The translations under genes and the position numbers were made by a program. From Helicobacteraceae bacterium (GTDB lineage Bacteria > Campylobacterota > Campylobacteria > Campylobacterales > Sulfurimonadaceae), in contig JAUVKK010000067.1 of NCBI GenBank assembly GCA_030596305.1, positions 1-5,760 of the forward strand: a stretch of DNA of 5,760 bases, in the 5' to 3' direction. Positions 1 through 5,361 of the stretch are shown piece after piece. Under the pieces are notes generated by a model that did not search any database, was not told the origin of the DNA, and saw only the letters and a program-made list of their open reading frames with translations. Position 1 is the first letter of the stretch. Each line of letters opens with the position of its first letter.

Positions 1-1727
1 ACTTTTGCCGAGATACCAGGGTATCCGTCAGAAGTAACGATAAAGTTATCCATCTCACGCGCTGCTTTGATCCAGTGTGTAGCTGATGCAGAATCCTGGT
101 AAGGATTACAAACATTTACCCATGCAAACTTGATCAGACCATCTTCGATGTCACGGTGGATCTTCATGATGTGCTGTTTACCAACACCATTCAGAGTACC
201 CGCTGGAATGTTCCATTTTTTCTCAGTGATCGCACGGTGTTTAGGGTTTTTAACCATCATATCCGCAGGAAGACGGTGTGTAAACGTACCAACTTCACGA
301 GCAGTACCACAAGCAGACGGCTGTCCCGTTAGTGAGAACGCACCATTACCCGGCTTAGCTTGTTTGTTAAGAAGGAAGTGAACATTGTATGACAAAGTAT
401 TATCCCAAGTACCACGTGTATGTTGATTCATACCCATAGTCCAGAAAGAGACAACCTTACGGCCTTTTTCAATGTAAAGTGCTGCAAGAGCCTGAAGTTT
501 CTTTTTGAAATCTTCGATGCTCTCGTCCGGATCACCTTTAACTGTCTTAGCAGTGTAGTCCAGTGTATATGGAGCTAGAGATTTTTTGTACTCTTCGAAA
601 GAGATCTCCCAGTGACCAAGCGTACCAGCAGTATGCTTCATTGTGTCACCCGCTTTATAACCAAATGGCTCTAGCGCTGGACCCTCTTTTTCAGAGACGA
701 TTGTCGTCATCTCTTTGTTCATGATCTCCATCTCTTTAGCAGTGTACTTACCGGCACTTCCGTCAGCATTGACTGGAGTGATCGATTTTTCACCTGCTCT
801 ACGCATACCGTAACCAATGTTTACAGGACCAGCAGCAAAGATGATGTGTTTCTTAACGAAGTCCCAGTCGATTGACTCAGGGCTGTTATAAACGATCTCA
901 CGTGCAACGTAGTTCCACAGTGCAAGGTCAGTGTTTGGTGAGAAGATGATCTCAATATCAGCAAGATCCGATGTACGGTGTGTATAAGTCTGAATAGAGA
1001 CAACTTTTACACGATCCGGATCAGAAAGTTTTCTGTCAGTTACACGAGACCAAAGGATCGGGTGCATCTCTGCCATGTTTGAACCCCAAGCTACAACTGT
1101 GTCTGTAAGCTCGATGTCATCATAACAACCAGAAGGCTCATCAATACCGAATGTCTGGTAGAAACCGACAACAGCAGATGCCATACAGTGACGAGCATTT
1201 GGGTCGATCGCGTTTGAACGGAATCCACCTTTCATCATCTTCTGAGCAGCATAACCTTCCATAACAGTGTATTGACCAGATGCAAATATACCTACAGCTT
1301 CCGGACCACCAGACTTAAGTGCTTTTTTCGTATGGAATTCCATCTCGTCAAATGCACGTTCCCAAGATACTGGTGCGAATTTACCATGCTTGTCAAATTC
1401 ACCTTTAGAGTTAACACGTAGCAATGGCTTAGTCAGACGGTCAGCACCGTACATGATCTTCGCATTGAAGTAACCCTTGATACAGTTAAGACCACGGTTA
1501 ACAGGTGCTGCCGGGTCCCCTTTAACTGCTACGATCTTACCGTTTTTAGTCGCCATCATAATACCACAACCGGTACCACAGAAACGACATGCCGCCTTAT
1601 CCCAGCGCCAATCGCTTGTTGCTGCCTCAGCTTTCGCCTGAGCAGCAGTTGGGACTGCCATTCCAATCGCACTAGCAGCTGACGCTGCCGCTGCTGACTT
1701 CAGAAAGTCTCTTCTTTCCATTGCCAT
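1..1727 (-). CDS. napA: Periplasmic nitrate reductase catalytic subunit NapA (N-terminal 575 residues, 3' end outside window)
   Basis: NapA reduces nitrate to nitrite in the periplasm using a bis-MGD molybdenum cofactor and one 4Fe-4S cluster. Seen directly: a Tat signal with RRDFLK (R5, R6), an Ala-rich hydrophobic stretch and a likely cleavage after AQA at about residue 31; cluster cysteines C47, C50, C54 and C82 (CRFCGTGC, then NRGLNCIKG with the conserved K84); and the Mo-ligand cysteine C181 in [26 protein letters not shown] sequence follows near residue 465. Residues about 305-415 form the extra segment typical of epsilonproteobacterial NapA (about 920-950 aa), so roughly 60% is present; the reading frame stays open to base 1. 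The ATG at 1727 is chosen because AAGGAG lies 5 nt upstream; an in-frame ATG at 1721 is the alternative (spacing 11). Family knowledge suggests napGHBFLD genes follow beyond the left edge. Assimilatory NasA or formate dehydrogenase are excluded by the Tat signal, the Cys Mo-ligand context and overall match. Confidence 0.96.
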   Translation of the reverse strand, partial: MAMERRDFLKSAAAASAASAIGMAVPTAAQAKAEAATSDWRWDKAACRFCGTGCGIMMATKNGKIVAVKGDPAAPVNRGLNCIKGYFNAKIMYGADRLTKPLLRVNSKGEFDKHGKFAPVSWERAFDEMEFHTKKALKSGGPEAVGIFASGQYTVMEGYAAQKMMKGGFRSNAIDPNARHCMASAVVGFYQTFGIDEPSGCYDDIELTDTVVAWGSNMAEMHPILWSRVTDRKLSDPDRVKVVSIQTYTHRTSDLADIEIIFSPNTDLALWNYVAREIVYNSPESIDWDFVKKHIIFAAGPVNIGYGMRRAGEKSITPVNADGSAGKYTAKEMEIMNKEMTTIVSEKEGPALEPFGYKAGDTMKHTAGTLGHWEISFEEYKKSLAPYTLDYTAKTVKGDPDESIEDFKKKLQALAALYIEKGRKVVSFWTMGMNQHTRGTWDNTLSYNVHFLLNKQAKPGNGAFSLTGQPSACGTAREVGTFTHRLPADMMVKNPKHRAITEKKWNIPAGTLNGVGKQHIMKIHRDIEDGLIKFAWVNVCNPYQDSASATHWIKAAREMDNFIVTSDGYPGISAK

Positions 1728-1778
1728 GTGAACTCCTTAAATTTAGTTAAAATTGAAAAATTACAATTTCCAATACAG

Positions 1779-1790
1779 ATAATATTACCA
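1779..1790 (-). promoter_or_regulatory. Candidate napA promoter -10 region (extended -10)
   Basis: Reading the minus strand, TGGTAATATTAT spans 1790-1779. It offers an extended -10 (TGn plus TAATAT, hexamer 1787-1782, 4 of 6 consensus bases) or TATTAT at 1784-1779 (5 of 6). With the first hexamer the start of transcription would fall near 1775, giving a 5' leader of about 48 nt that includes the AAGGAG ribosome binding site of napA. No good -35 hexamer sits 17 nt upstream, which fits an activator-dependent promoter. This is inference from spacing; no start site is known. Confidence 0.5.
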
Positions 1791-1809
1791 CTTCGTTGCT
1801 AATCGGGCT

Positions 1810-1823
1810 TTGATGTATGTCAA
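1810..1823 (-). promoter_or_regulatory. FNR/CRP-family operator upstream of napA
   Basis: The minus strand reads TTGAC-ATAC-ATCAA, matching 9 of 10 bases of the FNR consensus TTGAT-N4-ATCAA and resembling Dnr/NnrR-type sites. Its centre (1816.5) lies 41.5 bp upstream of a start site at about 1775, the classical class II activator position. It is the only such site seen in the 850 bp between petC and napA. The regulator itself is not in the window; FNR, NssR or Dnr-like proteins are all possible. Oxygen, nitrate or nitric oxide control of nap is therefore an inference. Confidence 0.6.
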
Positions 1824-1973
1824 GTTTGGGGTGTTTGGGATCAATAATTTAACTAAGTGTTATATTTTGAAACTATGAAAACTATAAATAATTCGGATAG
1901 TTTTTGTCTTGTTTTCCCTCAAGTTAGTAATAAAAAATATCACAGCACTTTCTTCTGATGATTCAACTTATCC

Positions 1974-2186
1974 TTAGTTCGAAGATTCTTCAATTTTCAC
2001 AAGAGAAACTTGGTCTAAATGTCTGGTTCCCTCTACATTTAAACTGTGATTGTCCGAACTTTTTCTCTCTGTCGCGTCAGAGAGATAGTTTTCGAGAAAA
2101 AGAGAGAGACGCTGTTCATTAGACGTTGATACTTCACCTCTAAAGCAGTCACTCCATTGTTTTTTAAACTGATACGGCTCACACAC
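1974..2186 (-). CDS. Doubtful small ORF, 70 aa, unknown
   Basis: I do not recognise this product. It would begin with GTG at 2186, with an in-frame stop 18 nt further upstream, and it has no convincing ribosome binding site before it (only a weak CTCAG-type stretch). The peptide is hydrophilic, has two cysteines near the N-terminus (residues 2 and 14), a short possible amphipathic stretch around LSLFLENYL and a polar Ser/Glu/Asn-rich end. No signal peptide or membrane segment is visible. The central codons overlap the inverted repeats at 2059-2102, so the open frame may be a by-product of repeat structure. It could also be a fragment of a decayed gene. It is more likely not a gene than a gene. 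Confidence 0.18.
   Translation of the reverse strand: MCEPYQFKKQWSDCFRGEVSTSNEQRLSLFLENYLSDATERKSSDNHSLNVEGTRHLDQVSLVKIEESSN
2059..2102. repeat. Overlapping inverted repeats (two mutually exclusive hairpins)
   Basis: TCTCTCTG (2064-2071) pairs perfectly with CAGAGAGA (2078-2085) around a 6-nt loop. CTTTTTCTC (2059-2067) also pairs perfectly with GAGAAAAAG (2094-2102). The two share bases 2064-2067, so only one can form fully at a time. No T-tract follows directly on either strand, so this is not a standard terminator. The function is unknown. Confidence 0.45.
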
Positions 2187-2240
2187 TATCTGCTGAGAGT
2201 TTGTTCAAATAGGGATGGAAGCGCTAGCTTTCACTTTAAA

Positions 2241-2277
2241 TAGATGCGTCACCGCTTGGCTTTCATCGTGGCATCTA
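2241..2277. repeat. Inverted repeat / stem-loop in the petC-napA gap
   Basis: TAGATGC (2241-2247) pairs perfectly with GCATCTA (2271-2277). After a 2-nt bulge, CAC (2250-2252) pairs with GTG (2268-2270), leaving a 15-nt loop. The bulged stem looks more like an RNA structure or a mobile repeat end than a transcription terminator, because no T-tract follows. The function is unknown. Confidence 0.45.
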
Positions 2278-2314
2278 CAGAGTTGAACGTAGGGAGAGAA
2301 GGAGCGTTAAGAAC

Positions 2315-2407
2315 ACGGCTTTGTTTGAGCATAGCGAGTTAGTCGTTTTTAGTGACGGAATGAGTGGAGCGAAAGTAGTCGGTAGCCACCGACCTCGAAG
2401 CCGTCAC
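2315..2407. repeat. Nested and competing inverted repeats, possible structured RNA
   Basis: GTGACGG (2352-2358) pairs with CCGTCAC (2401-2407). Inside it GTCGGT (2378-2383) pairs with ACCGAC (2388-2393) around the loop AGCC. In addition ACGGCTTTG (2315-2323) can pair with CGAAGCCGT (2396-2404) with a single G-T wobble, competing for the same 3' arm. A run of six T (2414-2419) lies about 7 nt after the outer stem on the plus strand, too far for a good terminator. The density of pairing suggests a structured element of unknown kind. Confidence 0.45.
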
Positions 2408-2540
2408 GAGAGCTTTTTTGGTTTCGTTTTTTTGCGGATAAAAAAAGGAAAGAGAAGTCGATAAGGTTTATGATCTGATATATTTGCTAATAGTTTTAAG
2501 TAAAAATATTAATGAAGTAAAAAGTAGTTTTGAAAGTTAG

Positions 2541-2576
2541 AAAAAGAAGGTGTCAAGAGAGAAGATCTCTCTTGAC
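2541..2576 (-). terminator. Intrinsic terminator of the petABC operon
   Basis: A perfect 11-bp stem, GTCAAGAGAGA (2552-2562) with TCTCTCTTGAC (2566-2576), closes on a 3-nt loop. On the minus strand it starts 14 nt after the petC stop and is followed by a pyrimidine-rich tail (ACCTTCTTTTTC), T-rich from the third base. Position and orientation fit the end of the petABC transcript. The tail is not a pure T run, so the stem could also partly serve as an mRNA 3'-end protector. Confidence 0.78.
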
Positions 2577-2590
2577 TAGTGGAAGAGCTA

Positions 2591-3538
2591 CTAGTGTAGG
2601 TCTTTCCAGATCTCACGTTTCCAAAGATACGCGAAGATCGCAAAAATAAGTGAGAAGATCATTACGTACATTCCGATACGGTCACGATCTCCATTTGCTT
2701 TAGATGGATCACCAATCTCTTCAAGGTAAGTAAGCACTTTATCAGCACCATCAGCTGTAACACCAACACGTGGCATAGCAGTTCCAGCTAAGTGAACTTG
2801 AGGGTCTTCGATGAACGTTGACAAGAAGTGGTGATTACGAGAACGTGTGTACATTGACAAGTCTGGTGGTAATTTACCCATATACTTTTTCAATGAATCC
2901 TGGTAATCAAGCACTCTAGCTTCGTAACGAAGTGCATCTTTTTTGTACTTAAAGTTAGGTGTTTCACCCATCTGAGTCCAGTTAGCATACTTCATCGCGT
3001 GACAACGTCCACAAGCATTTTCAAATGCCATTTTAGACGTTACTTCACTTGGCTTAACAGCGATAGACTGAAGGTAAGCAACCATGTCAGCTACCTCTTG
3101 ATCCATGTCTCCGCCAGCACCATAGAAAGGTACCATTGGGTGCATTGCGCCGCTAGCAGGGTCAAACTTGTGTTCTACCTTAAGTGCGTGCGCAGGGTTT
3201 TTGATAAGATCAGTTAAGAACTTAGCATCATAAATCGCACCCGCGTTACTTAGATCTGGTGGGTTAACACCATACGATGCTGCAGCCATATCCGGCTCCA
3301 TCATCGCAGGTACACCGTCAGCTTCGATCGAGTGACAGCCTGAACATGCGCCAGCGCCCATTACTAGGTCTTTACCAGCGGTTGCATCGCCCTGCTTAGT
3401 AACAGCAGGAAGGTCTGCATACTGAAACTGATGAGAATCAACATGTTTGTGCATCTGACCGTGAGCGAACGGCTCAACCAACCAGTATGTCAGTACAGAG
3501 AAAAATACAACTACGCCTAATACAATAAATTCTTTCAT
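2591..3538 (-). CDS. petC: Cytochrome bc1 complex di-haem cytochrome c subunit PetC
   Basis: This subunit takes electrons from the Rieske protein and hands them to soluble cytochromes; its haem domains face the periplasm. Seen in the 315-residue product: an N-terminal membrane helix (about 4-21), haem site C65-S-G-C68-H69, haem site C176-G-R-C179-H180, and a C-terminal membrane helix (about 289-306) ending in a basic cytoplasmic tail. M255 in AMPRVG is the likely axial ligand of haem 2; M132 or M135 may serve haem 1. Each half carries a PPDLS motif (93-97 and 224-228), a cytochrome c1 hallmark, followed by a similar FL...I..P..H segment (107-117 and 238-249), which indicates internal duplication. 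Known for the group: epsilonproteobacterial complexes use a di-haem c-type subunit instead of mono-haem cytochrome c1. Last gene of petABC; ATG at 3538 follows the petB stop by 12 nt with GGGAG as ribosome binding site. Confidence 0.93.
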   Translation of the reverse strand: MKEFIVLGVVVFFSVLTYWLVEPFAHGQMHKHVDSHQFQYADLPAVTKQGDATAGKDLVMGAGACSGCHSIEADGVPAMMEPDMAAASYGVNPPDLSNAGAIYDAKFLTDLIKNPAHALKVEHKFDPASGAMHPMVPFYGAGGDMDQEVADMVAYLQSIAVKPSEVTSKMAFENACGRCHAMKYANWTQMGETPNFKYKKDALRYEARVLDYQDSLKKYMGKLPPDLSMYTRSRNHHFLSTFIEDPQVHLAGTAMPRVGVTADGADKVLTYLEEIGDPSKANGDRDRIGMYVMIFSLIFAIFAYLWKREIWKDLH

Positions 3539-3550
3539 TATTTTACTCCC

Positions 3551-4765
3551 TTACACTTTTTTTTCGAACATTGTAACGAATGGCAATGCCAACCACTGAC
3601 CAATGAATAGTAGAGCTGACACTAGGCCGATAGTATTGTTAATACCTTCTGGTGGTAATTTACCCATTGTTGTTAAGACAATCATATTAGCCAGCATGAT
3701 CCAGAACCAGTACTTAAACAGACCACGACGGCTTGCAGGAACTGCGTTCGGACTTCTGTCTAACCATGGAAGAAGAACAAAGATAACCTGTGCAAATGCA
3801 AACGCAAGTAGACCGATATCTTTAGAGAATGGACGCAAGATCTCGTAAGACCATAGGAAGTACCACTCAGGATAGATGTGTGCTGGTGTCTTAAGTCCAT
3901 CTGCCGGATCGAAGTTAACTGGATCCATCGCAAACGAGTAGTTCCAGAACGTCAGGTAGAAGAAGAAGATCAGGTAAACAGCAACAACGAACATATCTTT
4001 AGACATGAAGTCATTAGCAAATGCGATAACTTTAGATGCCGCTTTATTTCCAGACTTGTACTTCTCAGCTTCAACTTCATAATCAAGTTCTTCACCATTT
4101 TGGTTGTTAACGTGTGGAATACGCAGAGCACCAAAGTGAATACCGATCAACGCTAAGATCGCAACAGGGATCAATAATACGTGAAGCATAAAGAAACGTG
4201 TCAAGAATGCTTGACCAGGAACGTAGTCACCACGGATCCACTCAACAACACCATTCATCTCTAAAGAACCCATACTAAATAGGTTGGTAATAACCATACC
4301 TGCCCAGTAAGACATCTGACCCCATGGAAGCATGTAACCAGAGAACGCCTCAGCAGAGAACGCTACAAAAAGAAGCATACCGGATACCCAGATGATCTCA
4401 CGGCCTTTTTTGTATGAACCGTAGTAGATACCTGTGAACATGTGGATGTAGATGATCAAGAAGACCACTGACGCTGCTACTGCATGAACGTGACGCCATA
4501 GCCAACCGAAACCAACTTCTTGCATGATCGTGTAGTTTACACTGTCAAATGCTGTGTCAACGTTTGGTTGGTAGTACATTAAAAGGAAAATTCCTGAAAC
4601 TAATAAGATACCAAAAGTAATTGCAAGAACCATACCCATTGCCCATAGGAAGTTAATGTCTTTTGGAATCCAGTACTCTTTGGCAAGAACGCGTTCTAGT
4701 GTTTTTGTTGCTAAACGCTGATCGAACCATTCGCCGATGCTATTTGCTTTTTCAAAATGTGCCAT
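3551..4765 (-). CDS. petB: Cytochrome b subunit of the quinol:cytochrome c oxidoreductase (bc1) complex
   Basis: PetB is the membrane core that oxidises quinol at the Qo site and reduces quinone at the Qi site through two b haems. The 404-residue product is a one-piece cytochrome b (N- and C-terminal domains fused) with about eight hydrophobic helices. Haem ligands are H94 and H108 in helix B, and H195 and H210 in helix D. The helix B pair is separated by 13 residues, the helix D pair by 14, the latter being the b6-type spacing. The Qo region shows GYMLPWGQMSYW (143-154) and a PEWY motif at 299-302. A hydrophilic loop rich in Glu, Lys and Asn (about 219-257) joins helices D and E. It lies between petA (15-nt gap) and petC (12-nt gap); an AAAGGAAC ribosome binding site precedes the ATG at 4765. 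Length and motifs are complete, so the gene looks intact. Confidence 0.97.
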   Translation of the reverse strand: MAHFEKANSIGEWFDQRLATKTLERVLAKEYWIPKDINFLWAMGMVLAITFGILLVSGIFLLMYYQPNVDTAFDSVNYTIMQEVGFGWLWRHVHAVAASVVFLIIYIHMFTGIYYGSYKKGREIIWVSGMLLFVAFSAEAFSGYMLPWGQMSYWAGMVITNLFSMGSLEMNGVVEWIRGDYVPGQAFLTRFFMLHVLLIPVAILALIGIHFGALRIPHVNNQNGEELDYEVEAEKYKSGNKAASKVIAFANDFMSKDMFVVAVYLIFFFYLTFWNYSFAMDPVNFDPADGLKTPAHIYPEWYFLWSYEILRPFSKDIGLLAFAFAQVIFVLLPWLDRSPNAVPASRRGLFKYWFWIMLANMIVLTTMGKLPPEGINNTIGLVSALLFIGQWLALPFVTMFEKKV

Positions 4766-4780
4766 CTATGCTGTTCCTTT

Positions 4781-5302
4781 CTAGGCTGTTACGCCAGATT
4801 CTTTCATTTTTTTGTACTCTTCACCCGCTTCACCAAGAACAAGTGTTGTTCCATTGACCTTGAAAGGTGGGATGACTAGTGGTGATGGAGGTGGAAGTTT
4901 TGTATCGATTCCTGAAGCATTAAACTCACCACCGTGACAAGCACATAAGAAGTCTGTTCTGTCTTCACGGTAAGCAGGGATACAACCCAGGTGTGTACAA
5001 AGACCGATAGCAACTGTAAAGTGTGCACCATCGATGATCACGTCACGTGCTGAATCAGCTTCAGTCTGGCTACTTACCATATCTGCTGTCTTTTTCAAGA
5101 TAAAGATAGGTTTACCACGCCATTTTTCAACGACTAATTTATTCTCTACACATGTTGATGTATCAACATTTGTAAAACCTGCTGCTTTTACGCTTGGAAG
5201 GGGATCCCAAGATCGTTTCATAGCGTATAAAGCACCTACAGCTCCGACACCGGCAACGGCACCGAAAGCTTTACCCATAAAGCCTCTTCTAGTTTGGTTC
5301 AT
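4781..5302 (-). CDS. petA: Rieske [2Fe-2S] iron-sulfur subunit of the bc1 complex
   Basis: The Rieske subunit accepts the first electron from quinol and shuttles it to the cytochrome c subunit in the periplasm. The 173-residue product has a twin-arginine motif (TRRGFM, R5-R6), an uncleaved hydrophobic anchor (about 12-28), then the soluble domain. Cluster box I is C102-T-H104-L-G-C107 and box II is C120-A-C122-H123-G-G: C102, H104, C120 and H123 bind the cluster, and C107-C122 form the stabilising disulfide. The Ser and Tyr that hydrogen-bond the cluster in high-potential Rieske proteins are replaced by G125 and F127, which predicts a low-potential, menaquinol-type protein. A Pro-rich loop (PPPSP, 137-141) follows as usual. 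ATG at 5302 is preferred because GAGTGGG lies 7 nt upstream; an in-frame GTG at 5314 would add four residues but has no ribosome binding site. First gene of petABC. Confidence 0.95.
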   Translation of the reverse strand: MNQTRRGFMGKAFGAVAGVGAVGALYAMKRSWDPLPSVKAAGFTNVDTSTCVENKLVVEKWRGKPIFILKKTADMVSSQTEADSARDVIIDGAHFTVAIGLCTHLGCIPAYREDRTDFLCACHGGEFNASGIDTKLPPPSPLVIPPFKVNGTTLVLGEAGEEYKKMKESGVTA

Positions 5303-5338
5303 TTCTATACCCACTCATTGTGAAATTTTTCAATGGCT

Positions 5339-5344
5339 ATCATA
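5339..5344 (-). promoter_or_regulatory. Possible petABC promoter -10 element
   Basis: TATGAT (5 of 6 consensus bases) reads on the minus strand between the upstream gene's stop and petA. A start site near 5332 would give a leader of about 30 nt before the ATG at 5302. No recognisable -35 hexamer is present at the right distance, although -35 elements are poorly conserved in Campylobacterota. The operon could instead be transcribed from further upstream together with the preceding gene. Confidence 0.3.
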
Positions 5345-5360
5345 GATTAAAGCAGATTAA
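5344..5360. repeat. Short direct repeat upstream of petA
   Basis: AGATTAA occurs twice, at 5344-5350 and 5354-5360, exactly 10 bp apart (on the minus strand TTAATCT, 3 nt, TTAATCT). One helical turn of spacing is what response regulators often bind, and the repeat abuts the candidate -10 element of petA. In AT-rich DNA such a pair can arise by chance. Confidence 0.3.
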
Positions 5361-5361
5361 T

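Larger units (their letters stand above)
1741..2540. other. Long gap between petC and napA with no convincing gene
   Basis: About 800 bp separate the petC terminator from the napA ribosome binding site. The left part (1741-1980) is AT-rich and carries the nap promoter and FNR-type box. The middle (1974-2186) has only a weak small reading frame. The right part (about 2210-2420) is visibly richer in G and C than its flanks and contains several inverted repeats, with no long reading frame on either strand and no match I recognise to tRNA, tmRNA, RNase P, SRP or 6S RNA. From 2411 to 2540 the sequence becomes T- and A-rich low-complexity DNA. The segment could be a dispersed non-coding repeat, an unknown small RNA, or the remains of a decayed insertion. 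Confidence 0.6.

Noticed and set aside
130..381. 83-codon plus-strand reading frame
   Set aside because: It lies wholly antisense to the highly conserved NapA coding sequence and has no family resemblance or ribosome binding site.
1818..1823. Perfect TTGACA that could be a sigma-70 -35 hexamer for napA
   Set aside because: The bases 17 nt downstream give no -10 hexamer; the TTGAC is better explained as one half of the FNR-type box.
2150..2210. Fragment resembling the end of a group II intron or an IS transposase (GAGCCGTAT, DATER)
   Set aside because: The resemblance is a few bases or residues only; no intron domain V, reverse transcriptase, terminal repeats or DDE motif is present.
2195..2215. 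GTTCAAAT as a possible tRNA T-loop
   Set aside because: No flanking acceptor stem, anticodon arm or D-loop could be found around it.
2401..2419. Possible plus-strand intrinsic terminator (stem arm followed by a T run)
   Set aside because: The T run begins about 7 nt after the stem, and no plus-strand gene precedes it.
2575..2595. ACTAGT repeated on either side of the last bases before the petC stop
   Set aside because: A 6-bp palindrome found twice near the stop is easily chance, and the terminator stem next to it explains the structure.
2999..4156. Several plus-strand reading frames of 72-92 codons opposite petC and petB
   Set aside because: All are antisense to clear, motif-bearing cytochrome genes; their products look like random reverse translations of membrane protein codons.
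5291..5318. Nine-codon ATG frame just upstream of and overlapping the petA start
   Set aside because: It has no ribosome binding site and no sign of a leader-peptide function; the same bases better serve as the petA ribosome binding site.
5034..5345. 103-codon plus-strand reading frame opposite petA
   Set aside because: It is antisense to the Rieske gene, including its anchor and N-terminal region, and has no recognisable domain.
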